Positions 27,364-36,045 of a stretch of 64,000 nucleotides of DNA are shown piece after piece. The position numbers and the translations under genes were made by a program. The DNA is taken from the NCBI GenBank assembly GCA_963770035.1, contig CAVYON010000067.1, forward strand, positions 310,001 to 374,000. The letters are read 5' to 3'. Source of the stretch: Roseiarcus sp963770035. Its GTDB lineage: Bacteria > Pseudomonadota > Alphaproteobacteria > Rhizobiales > Beijerinckiaceae. Below the pieces are notes generated by a model, which was not told where the DNA came from, made no database searches, and saw only the letters and a list, made by a program, of their open reading frames with translations. How positions within the stretch are numbered: the first letter of the stretch is position 1; the number at the start of each line of letters is the position of its first letter.

Positions 27364-28146
27364 ATGAAGTTCCAGGATATCCTCTACGAGATCCGTAACG
27401 GCGTCGCCTGGATCATCATCAACCGCGCAGACAAGATGAACGCCTTCCGCGGCACGACCTGCGACGAACTGATCAAGGCGCTCTACAAGGCCGGATACGA
27501 CAGGCAAGTCGGCGCGATCGTGCTCGCCGGCGCGGGCGACCGGGCCTTCTGCACCGGGGGCGACCAGTCGACGCACGACGGCAATTACGACGGCCGCGGC
27601 ACGATCGGTCTGCCGATGGAGGAGTTGCACGCCGCGATCCGCGACGTGCCAAAGCCGGTGATCGCCCGCGTGCAGGGCTTCGCGATCGGCGGCGGCAACG
27701 TGCTCGCGACCATCTGCGACCTGACAATCTGTTCGGAAAAGGCCGTGTTCGGCCAGGTCGGGCCAAAAATGGGGTCGGTCGACCCCGGCTACGGCACTGC
27801 CTTCCTCGCGCGTGTCGTCGGCGAGAAGAAGGCGCGCGAGATGTGGTACCTCTGCCGCCGCTACTCAGGCGAGGAGGCGGTCGCGATGGGGCTCGCCAAC
27901 GTCTGCGTGCCGCACGATCAGCTCGACGCCGAGGTGCAGAAATGGGGCGAGGAGCTGTGCGAGCGCAGCCCGACCGCGCTCGCCATCGCGAAGCGCAGCT
28001 TCAACATGGACACCGCCCATCAGGCCGGCATCGCGGGCATGGGGATGTACGCGCTAAAGCTCTACTACGACACCGAGGAATCCAAGGAAGGCGTCAACGC
28101 GCTCAAGGAAAAGCGCAAGCCCGAATTCCGAAAATACGTGAAGTGA
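27364..28146 (+). CDS. badI: 2-ketocyclohexanecarboxyl-CoA hydrolase (BadI)
   Basis: Ring-cleaving enzyme that hydrolyses 2-ketocyclohexanecarboxyl-CoA to pimeloyl-CoA. A 260-residue crotonase-fold protein of the naphthoate-synthase-like branch. Diagnostic segments are CTGGDQSTHDGNYDGRGT, RVQGFAIGGGNVLATICDLT, FGQVGPKMGSVDPGYGTAFL and the C-terminal MYALKLYYDTEESKEGV. These match BadI closely and differ from ordinary enoyl-CoA hydratases. It follows badH by 28 bp, in one operon with it. Confidence 0.93.
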   Translation: MKFQDILYEIRNGVAWIIINRADKMNAFRGTTCDELIKALYKAGYDRQVGAIVLAGAGDRAFCTGGDQSTHDGNYDGRGTIGLPMEELHAAIRDVPKPVIARVQGFAIGGGNVLATICDLTICSEKAVFGQVGPKMGSVDPGYGTAFLARVVGEKKAREMWYLCRRYSGEEAVAMGLANVCVPHDQLDAEVQKWGEELCERSPTALAIAKRSFNMDTAHQAGIAGMGMYALKLYYDTEESKEGVNALKEKRKPEFRKYVK

Positions 28147-28231
28147 GGGGCGTCTTTCGTGGCCCTGCAGGTGAAAGGCGGCCACTCCACTTGCGGGGAG
28201 GAGACAATCGACCTGTGCGAGGACAAGAACC

Positions 28232-29384
28232 ATGAACCCGTATCTCGACGACGATCTCGCCGCGCTCGCCGATCAGGCGCGGAAGTTTGCGACCGATCGC
28301 ATCGCCCCCGGTTTCCAGGAGCGCGATCGGACGCGCGTCCTCGATCGCTCGATCATGCGAGAGATGGGCGCGATGGGCTTCATCGCTCCCGAGCTGCCGG
28401 AGGAATTCGGCGGACTGGGCCTCGGCTCGCTTGCCGCCGGCGTGATCCACGAGGAGGTCGCGCGCGCCGATCTCAGCATCTCCTACATTAACTTGCTCGC
28501 TTCGCTGAACGGCCAGATTCTCGCCCATCACGGCGCCCCGGACGTCGTGAAGCCGTGGCTTATGCGCCTGACCGCGGGCGAGGCCCTCCTCGCCATTGCG
28601 CTCACCGAGCCGCGGGGAGGGTCCGACGCGGCCAACCTGCGCCTCCGCATCGAGCGCGACGGCGACGCCTACGTCGTCAACGGCGAAAAAACCTCGATTT
28701 CCGCCGCCGACCAGGCCGATGCGGCCGTGGTGTTCGGGCGAACCGGCTCGGTCGAGTCCGGCGCGCATGGCGTGACGGCTCTGCTCGTTCCGATGGATCT
28801 GCCGGGCGTCAGCCGAAACCGTTTCGACTGCCACGGGCAGCGCGCCATCGGCCGCGGCTCGCTGTTCTTCGAGAATGTCCGGGTTCCGTTCTCGCATCGC
28901 CTCGGCGACGAGAACAAGGGTTTTGTGCAAGTGATGCAGGGATTTCGATTTTTCCCGCGCGCTGATCGGCTTGCAGGTGCTCGCGGTCGCCCGCGTCGCG
29001 CTCGAGGAAACCTGGGGATACGTCGCCCAACGCCGGGCCTTCGGCAAGCCGCTCTCGGGCTTTCAGGGCGTGTCGCATCCGCTCGCCGATTTCGACACCC
29101 AGGTCGAGGCGGCGCGCCTGCTCTGCCTGCAGGCGCTCTGGCTCAAGGACAGGGGCGCGCCCCACAGCGCAGAGGCCGCCATGTGCAAATGGTGGGCGCC
29201 GAAGCTCGCCTACGACGCGATTCACCAATGCCTGCTGATGCACGGCCACGGCGGCTACGACCGCGGACCGATGGAGCAGCGGCTGCGCGACGTGCTCGGC
29301 TTCCAGATCGGCGACGGCACGGCACAGATCATGAAGACGATCATCGCGCGCGCCCGGGCCGGCCGCGAGGCGGTTCCGGCATGA
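28232..29384 (+). pseudogene. aliB: cyclohexanecarboxyl-CoA dehydrogenase (AliB), frameshifted
   Basis: Acyl-CoA dehydrogenase that oxidises cyclohexanecarboxyl-CoA to cyclohex-1-ene-carboxyl-CoA. It starts MNPYLDDDLAALADQARKFA and carries ALTEPRGGSDAANLRL and the flavin-binding YVVNGEKTSISAADQAD. After VQVMQG at about 28940 the frame changes: the run GGATTTCGATTTTTCC has one T more than needed to read FDFSRALIGLQVLAVARVAL, which continues in the next frame to 29384. The C-terminal half (WGYVAQRRAFGKPLSGFQGV, HGHGGYDRGPMEQRLRDVLG) is intact. The extra base lies in a T run, so a sequencing error is as likely as true inactivation. Confidence 0.85.
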
Positions 29385-29433
29385 GCCAAGGCCAAGCAAA
29401 CGCTACAAAATGACAGCGATACGGAGAGGAAAC

Positions 29434-31077
29434 ATGGAATTCGACCCCGTCCTCCTGCCGCCGCGTCGCGCCGAAAGCGTGGCGCGCGGCGACTGGCTCG
29501 ACCGGACGATCAATGACGCCCTCGACGCCTGCGCAGCTTCCTGTCCGGACAAGCTTGCGATCACCGCCGTCCAGCGCGACTCCGGCGAGGTTCGCCGCTT
29601 CACCTACAGGGAACTCGCCACGCTCGCCGACCGGGTCGCCGTCGGCCTCTCCAAGCTTGGCGTCGGCCGCAATGACGTCGTCGCCATGCAGCTACCGAAC
29701 GGGTGGCGGTTTTCGCTGCTCTATCTCGCCTGCTCGCGTATCGGCGCGGTGCTCAATCCGCTCATGCCGATCTTTCGCGAGCACGAGCTGTCCTTCATGC
29801 TCAAGCACGCCGAAGCGAAAGTCTTCGTCGTGCCGACGGTCTTTCGCCATTTCGACCACGAGGCGATGGCGCGCGGGCTCGCGCGGGACTTGCCAGCGCT
29901 CAGCCTGGTCATTGTCGTCGGAGACGGAGGCGAAGACGATTTCGATGCGCTGCTGACGACGCCCGAGTGGGAGAAGGCGCTCGACGCCCACGCGATCCTG
30001 ACGCGGAGCCGGCCAGGCCCCGACGACATCACTCAACTGCTGTACACCTCGGGCACCACCGGAGAGCCGAAGGGCGTGATGCATTCCGCCAACACGCTGA
30101 TGGCCAACATCGTCCCCTATGCCGAGCGGCTCAGGCTCGGGGCCGACGACGTCGTGCTGATGGCCTCGCCGATGGCCCACCAGACAGGCTTCATGTACGG
30201 GCTGATGATGCCGGTCATGCTGAAGGCGAGCGCGGTGCTGCTCGACATCTGGGACCCGGCGAAGGCGGCGGAGCTGATCCGCACCGAGCGGGCGACCTTC
30301 ACCATGGCCTCGACGCCGTTCCTGACCGATCTCACGCATATCGTCGCCGAGACCGGCCTTGGCGTTCCGACGCTGAAAACCTTTCTCTGCGCCGGCGCGC
30401 CGATCCCCGGGCCGCTGGTCGAGCAGGCCCGCGCGGGCCTCGGGGCCAAAATCGTCTCGGCCTGGGGCATGACCGAGAACGGCGCGGTCACGCTGATCAA
30501 GCTCGACGACGACGACCGGCTCGCGGTCACCACCGACGGCTGCGCGCTGCCGGGCGTCGAGGTGAAGGTGATCGACGCCGACGGCGCGGCTCTGCCCCCG
30601 GGCGATTCGGGCAAGCTGGTGGTGCGCTCCTGCTCCAATTTCGCCGGCTATCTCAAACGGCCGCAATGGAACAATACCGACGCCGACGGATGGTTCGACA
30701 CCGGCGACCTCGCCTACATGGACGCCAACGGCTACATCCGCATTAGCGGCCGCAGCAAGGACGTCATCCTGCGGGGCGGCGAGAACATCCCCGTCGTCGA
30801 AATCGAGTCGCTGCTCTACAAGCATCCGGCCGTGGCGCAGGTCGCCGTTGTCGCCTATCCGGACGAGCGTCTGGGCGAGCGCGCCTGCGCGGTCATCGTC
30901 GCCAAGGCCGGCAAGATCATCGACTTCGCCGGCATGAGCGACTTCCTCAAAGAGCAGAAGGTCGCCGTTCAGTACATCCCGGAAAGACTGATCGTCCGCG
31001 ACGCCCTGCCGGCCACGCCCTCCGGGAAGATTCAGAAATTCAAGCTGCGCGAGATGCTGCGCGAAGGAAAACTGTAG
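29434..31077 (+). CDS. aliA: cyclohexanecarboxylate-CoA ligase (AliA)
   Basis: AMP-forming acyl-CoA synthetase that activates cyclohexanecarboxylate for entry into the pathway. The 547-residue protein has the ATP-binding loop YTSGTTGEPKG, the motif SAWGMTENGAVT, GWFDTGDLAYMD and the catalytic Lys near the C-terminus in PATPSGKIQKFKLREML. ATG 29434 (MEFDPVLLPPRRAE) is preceded by GGAGAGGAAAC; an upstream ATG at 29410 has no such site. The assignment to AliA comes from its position between aliB and badK. Confidence 0.87.
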   Translation: MEFDPVLLPPRRAESVARGDWLDRTINDALDACAASCPDKLAITAVQRDSGEVRRFTYRELATLADRVAVGLSKLGVGRNDVVAMQLPNGWRFSLLYLACSRIGAVLNPLMPIFREHELSFMLKHAEAKVFVVPTVFRHFDHEAMARGLARDLPALSLVIVVGDGGEDDFDALLTTPEWEKALDAHAILTRSRPGPDDITQLLYTSGTTGEPKGVMHSANTLMANIVPYAERLRLGADDVVLMASPMAHQTGFMYGLMMPVMLKASAVLLDIWDPAKAAELIRTERATFTMASTPFLTDLTHIVAETGLGVPTLKTFLCAGAPIPGPLVEQARAGLGAKIVSAWGMTENGAVTLIKLDDDDRLAVTTDGCALPGVEVKVIDADGAALPPGDSGKLVVRSCSNFAGYLKRPQWNNTDADGWFDTGDLAYMDANGYIRISGRSKDVILRGGENIPVVEIESLLYKHPAVAQVAVVAYPDERLGERACAVIVAKAGKIIDFAGMSDFLKEQKVAVQYIPERLIVRDALPATPSGKIQKFKLREMLREGKL

Positions 31078-31147
31078 GCGGTCCGGGATTGGGACGGCGA
31101 TGACGCCTCGATCAGAGAGCGTCGAGGCGTCGGAAGGAGCGAGTGCT

Positions 31148-31898
31148 TTGGAAGATCCGATCATCATCGCCGAGAGCGAGGGCCGCGTCGGAGTTGTCAC
31201 CCTCAACCAGCCCAAGGTCCTCAACGCTGTCAACGACGCGCTGATGGACGCGCTCTGCTTGGCGCTCATGGAACACGACACCGATGACGCGATCGGCGCA
31301 ATCGTGATCGTCGGGGGACTTCGTGCCTTCGCCGCCGGTGCGGATCTTTCAGCGATGGCCGAGTGGGGCTACAGGGACGTCTATAAGTCGAACTTCATCA
31401 CCAGGAATTGGGAGGCGATCCGGCGCGTCCGCAAGCCGGCAATCGCCTCGGTGGCGGGGCTGGCGCTCGGCGGCGGCTGCGAGCTCGCGCTCGCCTGCGA
31501 CATCATCGTCGCCGGCCGAAGCGCCAAGTTCGGCCTGCCCGAGATTAAGCTCGGCCTTGTTCCGGGCGCGGGCGGAACGCAGCGCCTGCCGCGCGCTGTC
31601 GGCAAGGCCAAGGCGATGGATATGTGCCTCTCGGCCCGTCAGCTCGACGCGGAGGAGGCCGACCGCTACGGCCTGGTCTCCCGCGTCGTCGAAGACGCCG
31701 AATTGAAGAACGAGACGATGCGGCTTGCGGCGAGCGTCGCCTCCTTCTCGGCGCCGGCGCTGATGGCGCTCAAGGAATGCGTAAACTGCGCCTACGAATC
31801 GTCGCTCGCTGAAGGCGTCCTGTTCGAGCGCCGCGAGTTGCACGTGCGTTTCGCCAGCCGCGACGCGCACGCCGGCATGAAAGCCTTCCTCGGCAAAC
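31148..31898 (+). CDS. badK: cyclohex-1-ene-1-carboxyl-CoA hydratase (BadK), 3' end lost
   Basis: Crotonase-fold hydratase that adds water to cyclohex-1-ene-carboxyl-CoA, feeding BadH. It starts at TTG 31148 (LEDPIIIAESEGRVGVVTLN) with AAGGAG seven bases upstream. The oxyanion loops AFAAGADLSAM and AGLALGGGCELALACDI, and the catalytic Glu region GLPEIKLGLVPGAGGTQRLP, are present. The C-terminus is intact to ASRDAHAGMKAFLGK, then the frame runs into out-of-frame ETF-quinone oxidoreductase DNA at about 31898 and continues to 32788. Only about ten terminal residues are lost, so the hydratase core may still work. Confidence 0.85.
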
Positions 31899-32787
31899 CT
31901 CATTTCCGTCGGCTTCGTCATCGGCCTCGACTCTGCGAACCCCTGGCTCAACCCCTTCGAAGAGATGCAGCGCTGGAAGACCCATCCGGACGCTCGCTCG
32001 CATCTCGAAGGCGGCAAGCGGCTGAGCTACGGCGCGCGGGGGATCAACAGTGGCGGACTCCAGGCCTTGCCGAAGCTGGTGTGCCCGGGCGGCGCGCTGG
32101 TCGGCTGCGACGCGGGTTTCATGATCGCCGCGCGGGTCAAAGGCAGCCACGCGGCGATCAAGAGCGGTATGCTTTGCGCGGAGGCGCTGGCCGAGGCCCT
32201 CGCGGCCAGCCGCGCGGGCGACGAACTCACCGCCTTTCCGGAGCTCTTCGGGCGCAGCTGGCTCTACGACGAGCTGCAGCGGAGCCGCAACTTCAAGCCC
32301 TGGTTCAAGAAGGGCCCGTTGGCCGGCCAGTTGATGACCGGCGTCGAGCATTGGCTCCTGCCGAAGCTCGGAATTTCCACGCCGCCGCGGACGCTGCAGA
32401 CCGACAAGCCCGACTACGCCTATCTGAGGCCCGCGGCCGGGCGCCCGAAGATCGAGTACCCGAGGCCCGACGGCAAGCTCTCCTTCGACCGGCTGTCGTC
32501 GGTGTTCGTCGCCAACGTCAACCACGAAGATGGCCGGCCGCCGCACCTGACGCTGAAGGATCCGGCCGTGCCAGTCGACGTGAACTTCGCTCGCTACGCC
32601 GGACCGGAGAGCCGCTACTGCCCGGCGGGGGTTTACGAATTCGTCAACACGGACGAGCGAGCCGAGCGGCGAGTGATCAACGCGCAGAACTGCGTCCACT
32701 CCAAGACCTGCGACATCAAGGACCTCCCCAGAACATCGTCTGGGTCGCCCCCGAAGGCGGCGGGGGGCCGAACTATTCCGGCAGGTG
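31899..32787 (+). pseudogene. electron-transfer-flavoprotein:ubiquinone oxidoreductase, C-terminal half
   Basis: Passes electrons from ETF to quinone, the sink for acyl-CoA dehydrogenases. The frame opens within SVGFVIGLDSANPWLNPFEE, roughly residue 290 of a family length near 550, so the FAD-binding N-terminal half is missing. The rest follows the family (KRLSYGARGINSGGLQALPK, LVGCDAGFMIAARVKGSHAA) to the iron-sulfur region. There RYCPAGVYE and NCVHSKTCDIKD are found; the family normally reads NCVHCKTC, so one of the four cluster Cys is Ser. A missing C at about 32727 shifts the last residues (PQNIVWVAPEGGGGPNYSGR). Truncation, shift and the lost ligand together argue for a true pseudogene. 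Confidence 0.88.
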
Positions 32788-32829
32788 AGGCCGGCAAACG
32801 CCGGGACCCCGAGAACAGGAGATTACTCT

Positions 32830-34020
32830 ATGACTTCTCAGACGACGCGCGCCTTTTTCCAGTGGGACGACCCTTTCGGACTGGAGGGGCAACTGACATC
32901 CGACGAGCGCGCTGTGCGCGACGCCGCGAACGCCTTCTCCCAAGAGGAACTGGCGCCCGGCGTGCAGCAGGCATTCCGCCACGAGAAGACCGATCCCGGA
33001 ATCTTTCGAGCGATGGGCGAGATCGGCCTGCTCGGCGCGACGATCCCCGAAGCTTACGGCGGCTCGGGGCTCAATTATGTCAGCTACGGCCTCATCGCCC
33101 GCGAGGTGGAGCGCGTCAACTCCGGCTATCGCTCAATGATGAGCGTGCAGTCGTCGCTCGTGATGGTTCCGATCAGCGAATTCGGCAATGAGGCGACGAA
33201 ACAGAAATATCTGCCGAAGCTCGCCAAGGGCGAGTTCATCGGCTGCTTCGGCCTGACCGAGCCCAACCATGGCTCCGACCCCGGCTCGATGGTCACGCGC
33301 GCGCGCAAGGTCGATGGCGGCTACCGCCTGTCGGGCGCAAAGATGTGGATCACCAACAGTCCGATCGCTGACGTATTCGTGGTTTGGGCGAAGGACGGCT
33401 CTGGCCGGATCCGCGGCTTCGTACTGGAAAAGGGCTGGACGGGCCTCAGCGCGCCGGTGATTCATGGCAAGGTCGGCCTGCGCGCCTCGATCACCGGCGA
33501 GATCGTGCTCGACGAGGTGTTCTGCCCTGAGGAAAATGCTTTCCCCGAGGTGCGCGGCCTGGAGGGTCCGTTCACCTGTTTGAACAGCGCGCGCTACGGC
33601 ATCGCCTGGGGCGCTATCGGCGCTGCGGAGGATTGTTTCGCGCGCGCGCGTCAGTACGTGCTCGACCGCAGACAGTTCGGCCGCCCGCTCGCCGCCAACC
33701 AGCTCATCCAGCGGAAGCTCGCGGATATGCTGACCGAGATCTGTCTTGGCCTGCAGAGCTGCCTGCGTCTCGGCCGCATGAAGGACGAAAGCGTCGCGCC
33801 CGTCGAAGCGACGTCCATCCTCAAGCGCAACAACTGCGGCAAGGCGCTCGACATCGCGCGCATGGCCCGCGACATGATGGGCGGCAACGGCATTTCCGAC
33901 GAGTTTGGCGTCGCGCGCCATCTCGTCAATCTCGAAGTCGTCAACACCTACGAAGGCACGCACGACGTCCATGCGCTCATCCTCGGGCGCGCCATCACAG
34001 GAATCGCGGCGTTTTCCTAG
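32830..34020 (+). CDS. gcdH: glutaryl-CoA dehydrogenase
   Basis: Oxidises and decarboxylates glutaryl-CoA to crotonyl-CoA, the step after beta-oxidation of pimeloyl-CoA, and so completes the alicyclic pathway encoded upstream. The 396-residue protein begins MTSQTTRAFFQWDDPFGLEG with AGGAGA before ATG 32830. Signatures: GCFGLTEPNHGSDPGSM, the substrate-binding SARYGIAWGAIGAAE, RDMMGGNGISDEF and the catalytic Glu in VVNTYEGTHDVHALILGR. It is intact. Confidence 0.93.
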   Translation: MTSQTTRAFFQWDDPFGLEGQLTSDERAVRDAANAFSQEELAPGVQQAFRHEKTDPGIFRAMGEIGLLGATIPEAYGGSGLNYVSYGLIAREVERVNSGYRSMMSVQSSLVMVPISEFGNEATKQKYLPKLAKGEFIGCFGLTEPNHGSDPGSMVTRARKVDGGYRLSGAKMWITNSPIADVFVVWAKDGSGRIRGFVLEKGWTGLSAPVIHGKVGLRASITGEIVLDEVFCPEENAFPEVRGLEGPFTCLNSARYGIAWGAIGAAEDCFARARQYVLDRRQFGRPLAANQLIQRKLADMLTEICLGLQSCLRLGRMKDESVAPVEATSILKRNNCGKALDIARMARDMMGGNGISDEFGVARHLVNLEVVNTYEGTHDVHALILGRAITGIAAFS

Positions 34021-34061
34021 GACGTCGGGGCGTGGCGCCCGGCCTAATTCAAGGAGCTAAT

Positions 34062-34103
34062 ATGCGAGAAGCAGCGATCGTGTCGAAGGCGCGCGCCCGC
34101 CGG
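34062..34103 (+). pseudogene. possible 5' stump of a thiolase gene
   Basis: A strong ribosome site (AAGGAGCTAAT) precedes ATG 34062, and the first residues read MREAAIVSKAR, very like the start of acetyl-CoA acetyltransferases (MREAVIVSTAR). The resemblance ends after about 12 codons, where unrelated DNA begins. A thiolase would suit the pathway after gcdH, so this may be the point where the operon was cut. Short, so uncertain. Confidence 0.4.
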
Positions 34104-34155
34104 GGACGTCGAAGCGGAAGAAGATTGAGCACGGCCGGCCACGAGATCGACGACT

Positions 34156-34305
34156 TCATGACCGCCCCACGCTCGCGCCGAGGGTGACGAGAAGCTCGTC
34201 CAGCTGCGCGAACAATTCGGGCATTCCACTCTCCATCCCGAAGACGGCGCCGTCGAGAGCTTCTTTCGAGGGATAGAGTAGGATAAAACTGCGAACACCT
34301 ATGCT
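34156..34305 (-). pseudogene. SRPBCC (AHSA1-like) protein C-terminal remnant
   Basis: On the minus strand the frame ending at TGA 34156-34158 reads LYPSKEALDGAVFGMESGM and PELFAQLDELLVTLGASVG, the usual last helix of SRPBCC/AHSA1 proteins. There is no start or N-terminal part; the match stops where the direct repeat begins near 34291. It appears to be a fragment trapped between the island and the repeat. Confidence 0.55.
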
Positions 34306-34590
34306 ATTGAAATTCCGATATGATTTGTTATGACGGGTGGCAGATACCCGACGCGCGCGGCGCCGGAGGCAGCGTCGGCGAGCGAGGTGGGCAATACCGC
34401 GGGAGCGCGGCCGTGCCCGCGGTTGGATCGAAACTAGCGGGAGATGTGGCCCCGCCCGGCAATTCGGGCGGGGCCTTGGCGCCGATCAGTCGGCGCTGGC
34501 CTTGCGGCTGCGGGACCAGATCAGGCTGTAGCCGGCGCCGTCTTCGGAGTCGAAAAGGTTCGCGTAGATCGGCTGAGTGAAGGAGGGATC
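34291..34590. repeat. direct repeat, right copy
   Basis: Counterpart of 25603-25865 in the same orientation: (A/G)CACCTATG...ATTGAAATT, GGCAGCGTCGGC, GCGCGGCCGTG, GGTTGGATCGAAAC, a GC-rich hairpin and the DUF736 gene end. Here the DUF736 part extends further (to 34659), so this is likely the ancestral copy. Confidence 0.75.
34448..34475 (-). terminator. hairpin terminator of the split DUF736 gene
   Basis: GGCCCCGCCCG, loop GCAATT or shorter, CGGGCGGGGCC: an 11-bp perfect GC stem ten bases behind the DUF736 stop on the minus strand. No long U-tract follows, as is common in GC-rich genomes. A similar hairpin follows the intact DUF736 gene at 42487-42516. Confidence 0.6.
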
Positions 34591-34659
34591 GTCGAGCTTG
34601 ACCGAGAGGTAGTCGCGGCCCTCGTTCGAGCGCTTCGACCAAGCGGCGCCGATCTCCGC
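34486..34659 (-). pseudogene. DUF736 gene, 3' fragment (split by insertion)
   Basis: The frame reads AEIGAAWSKRSNEGRDYLSV, then KLDDPSFTQPIYANLFDSED and GAGYSLIWSRSRKASAD before TGA 34486-34488. This is the second half of a DUF736 protein. The first half, ending ...HRVFVGKAD, lies 7.9 kb away at 42617-42771 on the same strand. Joining the two restores a normal member of about 105 residues, so one gene has been split by the element between them. Confidence 0.85.
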
Positions 34660-34660
34660 C

Positions 34661-34680
34661 TTATGCGGTGCACCGCATAA
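34661..34680. repeat. perfect terminal palindrome of the element
   Basis: TTATGCGGTGCACCGCATAA is a perfect 20-bp inverted repeat directly at the left junction with the DUF736 gene. Its half-site recurs three times near the right junction, so it is probably the recognition end of the element. Confidence 0.75.
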
Positions 34681-34760
34681 GGCCGATTGAACGAAGCCGC
34701 TATCGCGGCGGAGGCGGAAACGGGCGGGAGATCTGCGGGATGGAGTGAGTGTGCTGCTGC

Positions 34761-34794
34761 CTGAGAGGATGGGGTGTTCGAAGCCCCCTCTCAG
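34761..34794 (+). promoter_or_regulatory. hairpin in recombinase leader
   Basis: CTGAGAGG (34761-34768) pairs with CCTCTCAG (34787-34794), with a few further inner G-C pairs. The hairpin ends just before the AGGAG ribosome site of the tyrosine recombinase. It could protect the element from read-through translation. That role is inferred from position. Confidence 0.4.
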
Positions 34795-34807
34795 ACAGGA
34801 GTTTCAG

Positions 34808-35569
34808 ATGGCCGAAATGAGCCCTCTGCGTCGGCGGATGATCGAGGACATGACGATCCGCAATCTGTCGCCGGCGACGCAGCAATCCTACCTCTATGCG
34901 GTGTCGAAGTTCAGCCGACATTTTGGTCACTCGCCCGATCGGCTCGGCGTCGAAGACGTGCGCGCCTATCTCGTGCACCTGACGTCGAAAGGCTTCGCAT
35001 GGTCGTCGCTGAACCAGACGGTGTGCGCGCTGCGGTTTTTCTACGGCGTGACCTTGGCCCAGACGACGGTCGTCGATCGGATTCCCTTCGCCCGCGAGCC
35101 GCGCAAGCTTCCCACCGTGCTGGGCGCGGAGGAAGGGGTGCGGTTTCTGGAAGCCGTTTCCAGCCTGAAGGCGCGCGTGGCGCTGACGACGGCCTATGCC
35201 GCAGGTCTGCGGGTCTCCGAAGTCGCCGCGCTCAAGATCTGCGACCTCGACAGCCGCCGCATGGTGCTGCGGATCGAACGCGGCAAGGGCGGCAAGGAGC
35301 GCTACGCCATGCTCTCCGAGACGCTGCTCGGCATCCTGCGCGAGTATTGGCGACTGGCGCGGCCGAGGCCGTTCCTGTTTCCCGGTCGGCCGACCGACAC
35401 GCCGATCGAGCCGAGCGTGCTGCATGCCGCTTGCCGATTGGCGGCGACCGCGGCAGGGCTCGACAAGCATGTGAGCGTGCATGTGCTGCGGCATAGTTTC
35501 GCGACGCATCTTCTGGAGAGCGGGGTCGACATTCGCATCATCCAGGTGTTGTTCGAAATGGCTACATAG
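34808..35569 (+). pseudogene. tyrosine recombinase of IS91-associated type, C-terminally truncated
   Basis: Starts MAEMSPLRRRMIEDMTIRNL with AGGAG upstream. It has an N-terminal SAM-like domain and most of the catalytic domain: Arg in AAGLRVSEVAAL, Lys in GKGGKERYAM and HVLRHSFATHLLESG. The protein stops after RIIQVL with FEMAT, before the LGH box and the nucleophile Tyr. Recombinases of this type normally precede an IS91-family transposase, and one is found 2 kb downstream after a foreign insert. Without the Tyr it cannot be active. Confidence 0.85.
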
Positions 35570-35573
35570 TGCC

Positions 35574-36029
35574 CACGAACAGCCGGCTGAGGCCCGGATC
35601 AGCTACCGATTCCATCCGCGCTTCGGCGAACTGGTGGAGATCAGGCGACGGCTCGAAACCGGCGGCGTCGAGTTTGTCGTCGTGCTCCAACCCGACGGCT
35701 CATTCGCCTGCTTGCCGGCCTGGATGACGGAAGCGGCGGCAACTCGTTTCACGATCGGTGACGAGCCGCGCTTTCCACTCCATATTCTGCGCGCGATGCG
35801 CATGGAGGTCGATGCGCTCCTAGGCTTTCTCCTGCCCGAATCAAAAACGGAGGAAGCCCAGAATGGAGCGCAAATCCGAACATCGCCAACCAAGCCTGTT
35901 CGACGAGGAGACGCCGCTCGTGAAGCCATGCCCGGCTCGCAAGGTCGAACTTGCGGGCGTCGTGGAAGCTCTGCTCCGCGAGATCGCAGCGACGCTGGTC
36001 CAACGAAAAGACGGGGTGAGAATCCATGA
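35574..36029 (+). pseudogene. DUF5372-like ORF of serine-recombinase module, 5' truncated
   Basis: The frame shows EARISYRFHPRFGELVEIRR and VVLQPDGSFACLPAWMTE, typical of the short DUF5372-like proteins that precede rhizobial large serine recombinases. No start codon or ribosome site fits: the frame is joined at its 5' end to the broken tyrosine recombinase. The boundary of the inserted module therefore falls at about 35550-35575. Function in the module is unknown. Confidence 0.6.
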
Positions 36030-36045
36030 GCAAGATCACGGCTGA
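35863..36045 (+). CDS. small accessory protein of the serine-recombinase module
   Basis: A 60-residue acidic protein (MERKSEHRQPSLFDEETPLV...) overlapping the DUF5372-like frame and ending 20 bp inside the recombinase gene. GGAGGAAGCCCAGA stands before its ATG. Equivalent small proteins occur between the other two genes in related rhizobial modules. No function is known. It may assist the recombinase or couple its translation. Confidence 0.55.
   Translation: MERKSEHRQPSLFDEETPLVKPCPARKVELAGVVEALLREIAATLVQRKDGVRIHEQDHG

Noticed and set aside
31100..32788. A genuine BadK-ETF-QO fusion enzyme
   Set aside because: The ETF-QO part is out of frame with badK, lacks its FAD domain and has lost a cluster Cys, so the long frame is accidental.
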